Numbered from the stretch's first letter, positions 51,227-62,262 are shown. The stretch is 64,000 bases of DNA from Pseudoips prasinana (GCA_951640165.1 OX621265.1:18675001-18739000); one strand, 5' to 3'. A program made the numbers and translations. The notes: generated by a model not told the origin, from the letters alone.

Positions 51227-54200
51227 CTGGGGGGGACATACATATATTTAAAGGCGGTCGACTTTAGTACTTGTTTCTTAGTTGGTCGCAAGAGAAGAAA
51301 TGCATACAAATTTAAATGATACAGGCTTTTTATACTAATAGCTAATTAATAACAATAAAGGTCCGCACTTGACACTTTCGCTAACGATATTTATTTATTA
51401 TTATACTAGCGGCCCGGTACGTGCTTCGCTACGTATAAGGCATAGTTATAAAAAAAAATATTATTAAGTTCATTTATTCAAACGAAAAAAAAAATTAAAT
51501 AGCTAAAAGATGATGATTTTACACTTTTTCAAGACTTTTTTTAAATTTTCTCTACGTACTAACCTTCCCTGGACTTCCACGAATAATTCAAGACCAAAAT
51601 TAGCCAAATCGGTAAAGGCGTTGTTGAGTTATAACATTACAACGAAAAGTGGCATTGATTTTTATATATATAGATATACTAATTAAGGTTAATGACAGAA
51701 CAATAGACACCTCATTATAGAGCCTTTGGGCGGAGCGCTAGAACAAAAGGCAGAGGACAGAATGATGTAAAGAGGCTATAGCCTCTTAAAACGACATAAT
51801 TGCAACGAGAGAAGCCAGCTGCAAAAGCACCGAGGATCAATTTAAGGGTTATTTGATTCCGATAGTAGGTATGACAAAAGCGCTAAGAATTTCACTTCAT
51901 TGGTGGAGGTCTGAGGGTGGGTGTTCAGCAGTGGACGACCAGTCTGATAGGAATAATAAAGGTCAAGAAGAGGTGGTGTGGGCATACCTTCTGCATCAAC
52001 TCCAAGACCTTGTCAAACCGCTTCCTCTTGAGGTCATCGGCGTCTGACTCTTGTTCAGGTTCCAACTCATCGCATACCTGTTGCATTAATACTTGCTGCT
52101 TTTCGAACCTGACACAGAAAATGGTAATCTATATACATATAACAAAATCGTAGGAAAGTCAAAACTGTACATTGAATATTTTTTTAAAGGATACTTAGGG
52201 CGTGATCTACAATCGATATCGAAGCCAAAAATATAGTTTTTAGAGTTGTCTGTATGTATATCCGGGCTAAACTCAAAAAGTACTGCATAAATTTAGTTAA
52301 AATCTATATAAATATAACAAAATCGTAGGAAAGTCAAAACTGTACATTGAATATTTTTTTAAAGGATACTTAGGGCGTGATCTACAATCGATATGGAAGC
52401 CAAAAATATAGTTTTAGAGTTCTGTCTGTATGTATATCCGGGCTAAACTCAAAAAGTACTGCATAGATTTACTTCAAATTTTGCATGAATATAACTAAGA
52501 GGTCGGGTCGACATATATGCTACATATTATCACGCTATCAACTATCCTTAAAAGAAGACACAAATATCCTTCTAATATAAGGTGTAATATAAACATTAAG
52601 AAACAAGTTTAAAAGAGGTTACATTCTGACTGTAGCATGTCAGTATATACAAGGTGTTCAGGGTGTACATATATTTAAATACCCTTCTGATTCAAGGTGT
52701 GACATATGTACATAATGGATGCTAAGAGACAAGTTAAAAAAAAAAATCTGTGTGTACTTATGTACACGCGTTAGAAGTTATACTTCATGGCGTATGGAAA
52801 AAAAATATATAAATGCAGTAGTGATTAACGATAAATATTAAAATTAATCAAAAAGATTTTATTTAAATAAAAATACTAGAATATACAACTTGAACATAGT
52901 TATCAATTTTCATACCACCTAGAACTAACTTCATGCTGTTAAATTTTGGTGTCGGTGTGCGCGCGCATCGTAAAAATTCACTCTCATCATTTTTCTCCAT
53001 CGCGCCAAAAGAAGTATAACTTCGAAAAGGTTACATTCTGACCCTAGCACGTCAGTTTATACAAGGTGTACAGGGGGTAGATATATGCAAATACCCTTCT
53101 GATACAAGGTGTAATATAAATCGGGAACATTAAGAGATAAGTTTAAATAGGTTAATATTCTGACTGTAGCATGTCAGTATTATACAAGGTGTACAAGGGG
53201 TAGATATATGCAAATACCCTTCTAATACAAGGTGTAATATGAATTGTAAATTGAATTGGGGAAGTTTAAAATAACATTCTGACCGTAGCATATCAGTACA
53301 TACAAGGTGTACAGGGGTTAGGTATTTGCAAATACCCTTCTAATACAAGGTGTAACATGTATAGTAGATGTTAAGAGACAAGTTTAAGAGAGGTTAACAT
53401 TCTGACTGTAGCATGTCAGTATATACAAGGTGCAGATAGATACAAATAGTCTTCTGATACAAGGTGTAGCGTAAATTACGGTTGTAAAGAGATAACTATA
53501 CAGGCAACTCTTTTATTTATCATACCCAGTAGGATCCTTAAGGTTATACCGGTTTTTACTGACGCACTCACCTTTCGTATTCGCTCTGTTCTATTTTCCC
53601 CTTATTCTCCGACAACCACGTCGGATACTTGTCCAGCAATTCTTTTAGGGAGGGGTACAGCACCTCTTTAGAGAGCAGAGAGTGCATTATATCTTGCATG
53701 AAAGGGACGAACATGTTGCCTTCCTGAAAGAGGGAGAAAAAAACACCAGGTTCATTAAACTGTTTAGTTTTAGGGTAGTATGTAAGTAAATATAAGATTT
53801 GTACAAACTTTATTTCTATATGTGTGTGTATGTGTTCAATACAAACATTTTCTTTCGATCTTTCTAAACTTCAAATTGATATAATGTTTTGATCATCATA
53901 AAAATGAGTAAATCATTCGTCCGACGGGTAATCATGAGGGGAAATTATATAGCATTATTCGCAATGCAAATCGTTAATCTAATCTCAATAAAACCGGCCA
54001 AGTGCAAGTCGGACTCGCCCATGAAGGGTTCCGTACCAGCAAGTATTTCATTTGATTAAATGAAAGGTAAATTGCGGTTTACGATTTATGACGTATTAAG
54101 AAAACTACTTACTAGATCTCGTTCAAACCAATCTCGTTGTTAGTTTGCATGGTAATGTAAATAACATATTTTTTTAGTTTTATCATTCTCTTATTGTAGA

Positions 54201-57200
54201 AGTTACTATCTATGATGTGTTACTCTTACCTGTCCACCCGCCTCTCCAACACTGAAGTTCTGGAACATATTGACTAAGTCCTGGTCTGAGAAGGGCGTCT
54301 GAAGGGTTTCCGTGTTGCTGTTCAGATTCTTCATAGTCTGGGCTATAGCAGCAGACACCTGAACAAAAAGATCATATTTAACAAACGCTTCTACACTCGA
54401 CTTGCTAATAATAATATGCTAGGACATTATTTGCCATCTGATCCCAAACTAAGCAGAGCTTGTACTATGGAAACCAGATAACTGAAATACTACATATACT
54501 ACTTTTCTTTTGTAAATATATACCTACTTATATAATTTGACAGTCACCGTAGCCTAGTTGGTAGTGAACCTGCCTACGATGCTGGTGGTCCTGGGTTCGA
54601 ATCCCGGTAAGTGCAAATATTTGTGTGATGAGCATGAATATTTGTTTCTGAGTCGTGGATGTTTTCTATGTATATAAGTATTTATCTATCTATATAAGTA
54701 TGTATATCGTCGCCTGGTACCCATAGTACAAGCTTTGCTTAGTTTGGGGCTAGGATGATCTATGTGACATTGTCCCTAGATGTTATATAGATAATTACAC
54801 TCAAACTCAGGACAAACAGACATGTTCATGCTCTGCTTAGTTTGGGATCAGATAGCAATTTTTTTTAATATGTTTCTCCCATTGTAAGGGTTAATTACTT
54901 GCCACACAGACCATGGTCAAGCAGTATAATTTTATTTATTTTATTTTATTGGGAAAAAAACAGTATTAACAACTTATGATAAGAAACAGGTTATTACAAC
55001 TAATTACCAATTATATGTTTTCGCAAATGAATACAAAAATAGCTTGTTTGCTTAATATAAGATACAATAAGACAACGAAAACGAGATAGAGATATTATGC
55101 TTAACTATACAATTACACTTGATAAAGCAACACAGTTATTGAACCAATTCGAACGAATGTTTAGTAAGTGTATGCTTAAATACATGTGGCTTGGTTGTGA
55201 ATAAGTCTTAAATACATGTGGCTTGGTTGTGAATAAGTCTTAAATACATGTGGCTTGGTTGTGAATAAGTCTTAAATACATGTGGCTTGGTTGTGAATAA
55301 GTCTTAAATACATGTGGCTTGGTTGTGAATAAGTCTTAAATACATGTGGCTTGGTTGTGAATAAGTCTTAAATACATGTGGCTTGGTTGTGAATAAGTCT
55401 TAAATACATGTGGCTTGGTTGTGAATAAGTCAAGATCAGAAAAGTCAACCAACTTATTGTAACATTTAGCGGATCTAATAAAAAAAGAGTTTTGTCTGTA
55501 GTTTGTATTGCTGTAGGGGACGCTGAGAAAAAGAAAAGGTAAGGTTATTATTATGACTATCCCGTTTGTCTAGAGGGTCCCTGGATTTAAATTCCGAGTC
55601 GAGTCAAGACGTGTTATTTAGATATTTTATAGCAATAAAAATATCCAGTAATAGCCAGAGTCTGGAAGTTGGTAGTGTTACAAATTTGTTATTGTCTGGT
55701 GAAGCAGAGAAAGTAAACGTAAACGTTTAAACAAACATGCCCCAGTGAGGTGTTTTTTTTTTATATTTAGCTTTAAGGTATTAACTAACAATAGTATTTA
55801 AGTTTATTAATTACTAGCTGTGCCCCGCGGTTTAACCCGCGTTAAACTTTATAATTATTACAGCTCCTCCCCCGTAGGTGATAGCGTAATAATATGTAGC
55901 CTATATGTTGACCCGACCTCTTAGTATTATTTTGTGAGTTTAACCCGGACATACATACAGACAAACAGACGAAAATTCTAAATACTATTTTTTGGTTTCG
56001 ATATAGATTGTAGATCATGCCCCAAGTATCGTTTTTGAAAAATATTCAATGTACAGTTTTGACTTTTCTACCATTTTATTATATGTATAGATTTACTAAC
56101 AAAAATGGATTCTAATTATCTGAAATAAATTATTATTATTATAAACGTCACTTTAAAAAAATGGCCGAAATTCGAATAAATTCTTATTAATATTATAAAT
56201 ACGAAAGTAACTCTGTCTGTCTGTCTATTGCGTTAAGGCGCAAAAACTACTGAACCGATTTAAATGAAAATTGGTACACAGATAGTCTAGAGCCTGAGAA
56301 AGGATATAGGCATTTTAAGGCGAAAAAAAGGCTGTAAGGGGTTGAAAACGGGAATGAAAAGTTGTATGGAAGTATCGTAATGTTTAGAGCTAGAAGCTTC
56401 AAATTTATTTTTAGGCTGTTGTTTCTATATAAATATATATAACATTCAAAGTTTGTAAAAGTTTTATCTTCAAGGGTGTAAAATAACAATAGGGAATAGG
56501 GGATGAAAGTTTGTATGGAAGTATGTCAGGTATATGTGAATGTGTTATAAGTTTGCGACGAGATACAAAATATAAGATACATATTCTGATGTAATATTTA
56601 TGGAGTCATTACAAAATAATATCCTGGGACATTATTCGCACACGGCAGTCTGATCCCAAACTAAGCAGAGCTTGTACTATGGAACCAGGTAACTGATATA
56701 CTACATATACTACTTTCCTTTTGTAAATGCATACTTATATAGATAATCACATCCAGACTCAGGACCAACAGACATGTTCATGCACACAAATATCTGTCCT
56801 GGGCGGGAATCAAACCCACGACCTTCGGCGTGAAAAAGCAAGCATTTGCCAACCACGCCAACAGACCCGTCAAATCTTCGTGCAACGAGTACGATTATTG
56901 GCTCTGTGTCTGGGTGCAATTTATCTATAATAGGTTTGTATTTAGAAATACTTACCGTATGCTTTTTAGGGCTAGAAGCTTGAAATTATTTTTTTAGGCT
57001 GTTGTTTCTATATAAATATAAAATAACAATAGGGAATACTTATTGTTACTTAACTCCCTTCAGGATAATACCTTTACAAACTTTGAATGTTATATATATT
57101 GGGATGAAAGTTTGTATGGAAATATGTAAGGTTTATGTGAATGTTCTATAAGTTTGCGACGAGGGGCAAAATATAAGAGATATTCATATGTATTATTACA

Positions 57201-60200
57201 AAATTACGGAGTCATTACAAAATAATACCCTAGGACATTATTCACACACGGCCATCTGATCCCAAACTAAGCAGAGCTTGTACTATGGAAACCAGATAAC
57301 TGATATACTACTCTTCTTTCGTAAATACATACTTATATAGATAACTAGTGGCCCGGTACGAGCTTCGCTACGTATAAAGTGAAATAACAAAAATTGGAAC
57401 ATGAAATTAAGTTATTCAAACAAAAACATATTCAATTAATTGCTAGCTATTTTAAAATTTAACTGTTAAAGTTTCAAATTGATAGCAAAATCCCCATTAA
57501 CAAAATATTCCGCCATTTATTGAATTCATTTGTTACAAAAAATGTGAGGAATGAAGAACCGCTCGACCGATTTTGTGCAAACTTCACAAAAACCATCTTC
57601 TAAATAGCCCGAACAAAGCCTAAACATTTGGTGAGCCCGTTCTTGAGTTATACAATTACAACGAAAAGTGGCATTGCTATACATATATATATATAGATAG
57701 ATAACACCCAGACTCAGGAAAAACAGACATGTTCATGAACACAAATATCTGTCCTGGGTGGTAATTGAACCCACCACCTCCGGCGTAAAAAGCAAGCATT
57801 TGCCAAACACGCCAATAGACGCGTCTAAAATGTGCGGACGAAGTCGCGGGTACAGCTAGTGCATTATCTACTATATAAAAATAAGTCGGGGTTTCCTTCC
57901 TGACGCTATAACTCCAGAACGCACCAACCGATTTCCACGGTTTTGCATTCATTGGAAAGGGCTCGGGATCCGTGAGGTTTATAGCAAAAAAAAATTTATA
58001 AAATTTAACGCGGGTAACACCGCGGGGCACAGCTAGTATACGTACAAAAGCAAACAACGGAAACAATCCTATGAACGAACCTCGTCTATTTTCTCCTGTG
58101 TCGCGGGGTCTGCTTGCGCCACCGCCGCCGGTTCTTCAGGCGCGTTCGGGTTTAGCACCTGAGCTGCTGCCTCTGTGTGGGAAAGAGACAGAAGAGATTT
58201 ATAACAGCTCCAGGTGGAGGTCGACGTGAAAGTCGTCTCCGACATTGATCTAGCAGAACACAGTAATATAATATATAATAATATAATCTATAATCTAGGG
58301 ACAATGTCACACAGATCATCCTAGCCCCAAACTAAGTAAAGCTTGTACTATGGGTACCAGGCGACGATATACATACTTATACAGATAGATAAATACTTAT
58401 ATACATAGAAAACATCCATGAATCAGAAACAAATATTCGTGCTCATCACACAAATATTTGCACTTACCGGGATTCGAACCCAGGACCACCAGCTTCGTAG
58501 GCAGGAGCACTACCAACTAGGCTACGGTGATCGTCGATGGTTCGATCGTAATCGTACCAAAACTCATCAATTTATTCATCTGGCATGTCATGGAATTTAT
58601 TCTGAATTAAATTATTATTATTATTATTAGACTCTGCCTATTTTGGGATCAAATGGCAGTGTGTTAATTATCACAAGATATTTATTATTGTTATTTTCTT
58701 TAATTTCTCCCTTCCTGGAGGGGTTTGTAACTCATAACTCGTAGCCAAGCGTGAGAAGATGATTACGTTATAGTATAAGCTGAAGAAACTAAAGAAGTAG
58801 TTAGGAATTTTCGAAGAGGGCACGTGTTCAGGATCATCAAACTAATGTTATAAAGGCGAAAGTTTATGAGTGCGTATGGTTGTTAATTCTTCACGTCTAT
58901 GCGGCTGACTGATTATAATAACACTAGCTGTGCCCCGCGGTTTTACCCGCGTTAAACTTTATACATTATCACAGCTACTCCCCCGTAGGTGATAGCGTGA
59001 TAATATGTAGCCTATATGTTGACCTGACCTCTTAGTTATATTCATGCAAAATTTGAAGTAAATCCATGCAGTACTTTTTGAGTTTAGCCCGGGCATACAT
59101 ACAGACAAACAGACACACAGACAAAAATTTTAAAAACTATGTTTTTGGCTCGGATGTAGATTGTAGATCACGCCCCAAGTATGCTTTTTAAAAATTATTA
59201 AATGTACAGTTTTGACTTTCCTACGATTTTATTATATGTATAGATTTGGTATGGAGTTAGCTGACACTCTGGATAAACACATAGGCTATAATTTATAAAG
59301 TTAAACGCGGGTAAAACCGCGGGGCACAGTTACTATTATAAATGCGAAAGTGAGTGAGTACGGGCGTATGGATGTTTGTAACTCTTTCACGCAAAACCTA
59401 CCGAACGGATTTTGATGAAACTTTGTAGTAATATAACTACTATATCCGAATAACACATAGGCTATGATTTATAAAGTTTAACGCGGGTAAAACCGCGGGG
59501 CACAGCTGGTAATTTATAAAGTTTAACGTGGGGACAACTGCGGGGCACAGCTAGTTAAAAATGTTAAAGAACAAAGGTACTCACCCGCCATCTTTGAGAA
59601 AGTTTGTGCAATTTGGTCTTGTGTTATTTGGTCCTCTGAAAACGAAAAAAAAACACATATTAATTTCACGTTACAATCCTGTGTTCGATTGTTTAAACAA
59701 ACACTAAAGCTTATAGAGAAGAGACGAGGAAAAATGATTGGACATTTAATTCGACACGACCAGTTCATCACCAACATCATAGAAGGCAAAATTAAGGCAA
59801 GCAGAAAGAGAGGCAGACCGAGACGTAGATATATGGACCGGGTGGACGAAGTTGTGAAAATGGAGGCTTACAAGGAAGTCAAGAAGAATGCTTACGATAG
59901 AAAACGCTGGAAACTGCTGCACCGACTTACTTACTTATCGTATGGGCAGTGGTTACCCTAGTGTCAGAGTTGTTCAAGCCTGGGGTTCTACCGGCTATGT
60001 CGCCAAACTTCGTTTTCGTGAATGGCGTTTAAATAAATAAAGGTTAAAAATGACTTAGTCAATCGTTAAATCGGCTTCCACGTGTGCCCGAAAAATTTCT
60101 ACAATTGCCACTCTTGCACTACCTGCATCCAGTGACTACCAGTAACCCTCACCAGGTCAGTGGTTCATCTTGTAGGGGGCTACACATCCATTGGACCTGA

Positions 60201-61913
60201 ACCAATTGTGCCCATACCTTTCACCCAAATACGCAGATGGTTACAGAGCCACACACACACAATCCAAGAAATGGTAGTCCTCGGCATCGGGCTGCAGACA
60301 ATCCAAAGAAGCAATGCCATGCCTGGATGGTAAGCTAACAAGGCGCCTCCTACGGCTAAACAGGAAAAACCTGCGCATCGTGGTGGGGACCATCACCGGA
60401 CACTGCTCACTAAATAAACACTTCCACACTATCGGCATAACTGACAGCCCTCTGTGCAGAGCGTGCATGGACGCTGACGAAACGGTCGCGCCCGTGCTAC
60501 TCGAGTGCACAGGCATCACAAAAATCCGGAAGGAAACCCTGGGATCACCGGGAACTATTACGGAAGCTCTGAGAAGTTTAGGAGACCTGATATGCTTCTG
60601 GAGGGAGGTGGGCTGGATGGAATGAAGGCTGCCATGGCTTACGTACAATGGTCCACATCGGGACTAAGTGCGGAAACCACACCCACTAGCATATTAGTGG
60701 GGACAAATGATGATGATGTAGGGGGCTAGCCCATGTTGCGTCTTCTGGATTGTACTAATACCAGTTGATACTATCATCATCATTGCTTCCTACAAGTGTG
60801 CTAGTGGGTATGGTTTCCGCACTAAGTCCCTGATATGGAGCATTGTACATGAAGCAGTTGAAACTTTATTTGTATTTGTTTCTTTTAAAAATGACCACAC
60901 TTGCACTAGGGTAATTAATCCTTGTATTGAGGGATACTTTACAAACACATCATTGACGTACACAAAGTACAGTTGCCAGCACATACAGCTACCACAATCT
61001 GTCAAATTTCTTTTATAGATTTTCAACTTTATTATTATTATTATGTAGGTGAACAGGCAAACAGTTGAAACAACTGGTATGCGCCTGTATCAGGTTGCTT
61101 CTCCACCTTTCTTTCTTCAGTCGTTTAATTGGAAGATTTCTCATGTTTCAACTGTAGGTTAAGTCTGTTTTGTCCTTTGCTGTCACAACATGCTCAGGTA
61201 ACGAGTTCCAAGCATCTCATACTCTGTTGTTAATGCAGTGCTTGCCAGGGTTGCCATTCCATTGCTTGCTTTGAGTTTCCACCGGTGTCCTCTCAAATTA
61301 GGATTATTGGCAAGCTTAAAATTTTAATCAAAGTCCAGTAAGTCGTAATGACCTGTCAAAATCTTAAAGGTTTCAATTAGGTCGCCTCGTTGTCGACGCT
61401 CTTTTAGGGTGGTAATCTTTAACTTTTCCAGTCTTTCTTCATAAGCATGTTACTTCAATTGCCTTGGTATTTTTGTAAATCTGCATTGCACTTTTTCTAA
61501 ACATTTTATCACAAAAGCACAAGGTTCATTTTCAATTGGAGAAATTTGATAGATTGAGGTAGCTTGATGTGCTGGCGTCTGTACATCCAGACTGAGGACA
61601 ACTATTTATGGTTCACATTAATAATTGTCCTGCGCGGGATTCGTACACAGGAGACAAAGTGGCGAGGCGACTCTAAGGCTCTAAGCCACTGCACCACATG
61701 AGAATACAAATTCGTAAATCATACTCCAAAACAAAATTTCCACACTGCCTCACTTACCAGGCACTCCGCTAAAACTGCTCAGTATTGCTGACATGTTACT
61801 CTCGAACTGTGCTGCTGCCTCTTTAATGAACTCCTCGCTCCACATGTTTTGAGCCATTTCTCCAGAGCCCTCAGGTTGAGGTGCATCCTTCTTTGTCATG
61901 TCTTGGAGGGCAC
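51122..61913 (-). CDS. PEX19: Peroxisomal biogenesis factor 19 (PEX19), seven coding exons; N-terminus outside window
   Basis: Coding exons, in transcript order: 61913-61758, 59635-59585, 58172-58081, 54358-54230, 53723-53572, 52108-51988, 51226-51122. All introns are GT-AG and all phases fit, giving 267 visible residues against about 299 in human PEX19. PEX19 is the cytosolic chaperone and receptor that binds peroxisomal membrane proteins and docks on PEX3. Seen: the conserved helical core ([19 protein letters not shown]), [20 protein letters not shown], and a C-terminal CaaX box CCLM for farnesylation. The missing 25-35 residues should hold the N-terminal PEX3-binding helix. Introns carry SINEs, LINE ends and tandem arrays. 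Confidence 0.97.
51402..51672 (+). repeat. Dispersed repeat GCGGCCCGGTACGTGCTTCG, second copy
   Basis: Nearly the same as 49580-49846, in PEX19's last intron. Confidence 0.75.
51715..51850 (-). repeat. Dispersed repeat shared with 7585-7720
   Basis: TGTAAAGAGGCTATAGCCTC and GCACCGAGGATCAATTTAAG; reverse of the 7585 copy. In the PEX19 intron. Confidence 0.6.
51988..52108 (-). CDS. PEX19: PEX19 exon, C-terminal domain helix
   Basis: Reads [20 protein letters not shown] then [20 protein letters not shown]. Matches YEKQ...ICxxxExExP and the RFxxVLxLMQ helix of the family. Donor GTATGC. Confidence 0.95.
52120..52550 (-). repeat. Two tandem family-R fragments
   Basis: ACAAAATCGTAGGAAAGTCA begins at about 52140 and again at about 52317. 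Each is followed by CTACAATCGATAT and CCGGGCTAAACTCAAAAAGT, so a unit of about 178 bp is duplicated. Confidence 0.7.
52590..53490 (+). repeat. Degenerate tandem array, about 120-bp period, with an insertion
   Basis: CATTCTGAC..TAGCA(T/C)(G/A)TCAG recurs at about 52623, 53033, 53155, 53274 and 53398. Each unit holds TACAAGGTGT twice and AAATACCCTTCT once. The 52740-53030 interval is non-repeat sequence that interrupts the array. In a PEX19 intron. Confidence 0.78.
53572..53723 (-). CDS. PEX19: PEX19 exon, cargo-binding core
   Basis: Reads [50 protein letters not shown]. The LLSKxVLYxSLKE...KYPxWL signature is the most conserved stretch of PEX19 and begins the C-terminal domain that binds peroxisomal membrane proteins. 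Donor GTGAGT. Confidence 0.97.
53988..54200 (-). mobile_element. Non-coding element GGGTTCCGTAGCC, partial reverse copy
   Basis: Begins AAAACCGGCCAAGTGCAAGT and continues with GTAAATTGCGGTTTACGA, the reverse of 13540-13772. It ends about 30 bp from a PEX19 exon. Confidence 0.7.
54230..54358 (-). CDS. PEX19: PEX19 exon, central helical region
   Basis: 43 codons in phase 0: [43 protein letters not shown]. Aligns with human ...LSGLAKNATDLQ...EEELTKAMEGLG in order and spacing. Confidence 0.93.
54418..54538 (-). mobile_element. SINE type C fragment
   Basis: ATCCCAAACTAAGCAGAGCT and GTACTATGGAAACCAGATAA; tail half only, ended by the next SINE. Confidence 0.7.
54539..54785 (+). mobile_element. tRNA-derived SINE type B
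   Basis: CACCGTAGCCTAGTTGGTAG, B box GGGTTCGAATCCCGG, tail GGGGCTAGGATGATCT. It is inserted into the SINE type C, whose remaining pieces lie at 54418-54538 and about 54795-54860. Confidence 0.85.
54900..55560 (-). pseudogene. Possible LINE C-terminus and 3' UTR containing a minisatellite
   Basis: The minus strand gives [20 protein letters not shown] followed by [12 protein letters not shown], repeated because of the 32-bp array. The N(K)L...F.....F pattern is only weakly LINE-like. The rest is AT-rich, UTR-like DNA. Confidence 0.35.
55178..55434 (+). repeat. 32-bp tandem array, eight copies
   Basis: AAATACATGTGGCTTGGTTG followed by TGAATAAGTCTT repeats every 32 bp with essentially no variation, so it is young or homogenised. 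In a PEX19 intron. Confidence 0.95.
55555..55740 (+). mobile_element. Degraded SINE type A
   Basis: ATCCCGTTTGTCTAGAGGGT and GGATTTAAATTCCGAGTCGA (decayed B box), then CAGAGTCTGGAAGTTGG, as in the body of 1409-1724. Confidence 0.6.
55815..56092 (+). repeat. Family-R dispersed repeat
   Basis: ACTAGCTGTGCCCCGCGGTT through GTAGGTGATAGCG to ATTATATGTATAGATTTAC. Confidence 0.72.
56157..57220 (+). repeat. Repeat-rich PEX19 intron: family-R variant, SINE type C and partial second variant
   Basis: 56157-56560 starts AAAATGGCCGAAATTCGAAT, then has AACTCTGTCTGTCTGTCTAT and GTTGTTTCTATATAAATATA. 56620-56885 is a reverse SINE type C (B-box complement GGGAATCAAACCC). 56950-57220 repeats parts of the first block (AGGCTGTTGTTTCTATATAA). 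No exon seen. Confidence 0.6.
57226..57840 (-). mobile_element. SINE type C split by a dispersed repeat
   Basis: The tail half at 57226-57344 and the head half at 57700-57835 (complement of GGTTCAATTACCACC) belong together. The insert 57345-57697 is a diverged GCGGCCCGGTACG-type repeat. Confidence 0.7.
57860..58040 (+). repeat. Family-R dispersed repeat fragment
   Basis: ATTATCTACTATATAAAAAT and ACGCTATAACTCCAGAACGC to CGGGGCACAGCTAG. Ends about 40 bp before a PEX19 exon. Confidence 0.6.
58081..58172 (-). CDS. PEX19: PEX19 exon, Ala/Pro-rich linker
   Basis: Reads [20 protein letters not shown] then [10 protein letters not shown]. The acceptor is CCACACAG and the donor GTTCGT (a weaker GT site). 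Corresponds to the poorly conserved middle of PEX19. Confidence 0.87.
58290..58535 (-). mobile_element. tRNA-derived SINE type B, reverse copy
   Basis: CATCCTAGCCCCAAACTAAG to CCGGGATTCGAACCCAGGAC and CCAACTAGGCTACGGTGA, the reverse complement of 54539-54785. Confidence 0.85.
58922..59560 (+). repeat. Family-R repeats, most complete copy plus fragments
   Basis: 58922-59245 runs from ACTAGCTGTGCCCCGCGGTT to ATTATATGTATAGATTTGG. 59338-59505 and 59506-59556 are further pieces ending CGGGGCACAGCTGG and CGGGGCACAGCTAG. Confidence 0.72.
59585..59635 (-). CDS. PEX19: PEX19 51-bp exon
   Basis: Reads [16 protein letters not shown] between a TTTTCAG acceptor and a GTGAGT donor. Its phase (AG + 48 + G) fits both neighbours. 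Very short, easily missed by gene finders. Confidence 0.88.
59640..60078 (+). pseudogene. RTE-like LINE C-terminus and 3' UTR
   Basis: The frame to 59961 reads [51 protein letters not shown], the end of RTE/BovB-type polymerases (RR..W.GH..R......I..G...G.R.RGRP...W.D). The 3' UTR contains GGGGTTCTACCGGCTATGTC and ends in AAATAAATAAAGG. Confidence 0.8.
60150..60730 (+). pseudogene. RNase H-type LINE C-terminus
   Basis: The frame 60314-60625 reads [60 protein letters not shown]. It has the C..C...E...H/L..C arrangement that follows RNase H in such LINEs (compare 16694-17059). The 3' end has GATGATGATG near 60710. Confidence 0.78.
60967..61584 (+). mobile_element. 141-bp MITE split by a CR1/L2-like LINE fragment
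   Basis: The left part 60967-61031 and the right part 61504-61584 make up one MITE (GTACAGTTGCCAGCACAT ... CTGGCGTCTGTAC). The insert 61032-61503 on the minus strand encodes [39 protein letters not shown] and [15 protein letters not shown], the C-terminus of a CR1/L2-type polymerase. TTATTATTATTATG is its 3' repeat tail. Confidence 0.82.
61588..61705 (-). mobile_element. tRNA-derived SINE, other type
   Basis: The reverse complement has TGGTGCAGTGGCTTAGAGCC (A box) and GTACGAATCCCGCGC (B box). It ends about 50 bp from a PEX19 exon. Confidence 0.65.
61758..61913 (-). CDS. PEX19: PEX19 coding exon, first in window
   Basis: The acceptor CTTCTAG (complement at 61914-61920) precedes GTGCCCTCCAAG; the donor is GTAAGT. 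Reads [51 protein letters not shown]. Starts with two bases of a split codon and ends one base into a Glu codon. Confidence 0.93.
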
Positions 61914-61924
61914 CTAGAAGATTT

Positions 61925-62262
61925 GAGATAGTGTTACTTTTAAATACAATAATAAATGACCACTACAATGTGAGAAGCATAAAGGATTTATTCATGATGG
62001 ATGAATCAGAATAGAAATTTAATAGAGCATTCTTTAAAGCTGACCAAACCTCCATCTAGCAACCCCAGAACTCACTTATTGCCATTTTATTTGATGAAAT
62101 TGTGGAACAGTTTACCAGAAACAGTGATAAGTGCTCCAACAGTGAACGGTTTAAAAAACAGACTCGACAAACATTTTACTACTGACAATTCACAAGTGTA
62201 GTGATTTACACACATTAGCTCATAGAGCTGCTAGTGTATAAACAAATAATAATAATAATATC
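61925..62262 (+). pseudogene. LINE C-terminus with (AAT)n tail
   Basis: Frame to 62201: NPRTHLLPFYLMKLWNSLPE, TVISAPTVNGLKNRLDKHFT, stop. The WNSLP..V..AP....FK.RLD..F motif ends CR1/L2-type polymerases. The tail AATAATAATAATA follows at about 62247. Confidence 0.78.

Noticed and set aside
51031..51309. Two minus-strand frames over the PEX19 last exon in other phases
   Set aside because: Only one phase gives MQDLGQPP...CCLM and fits the upstream splice phases.
55178..55434. 32-bp array as a CRISPR array
   Set aside because: The whole 32-bp unit repeats without spacers, in a PEX19 intron.
57677..58066. 129-codon minus-strand frame
   Set aside because: Composed of SINE and family-R repeat sequence; no protein motif.
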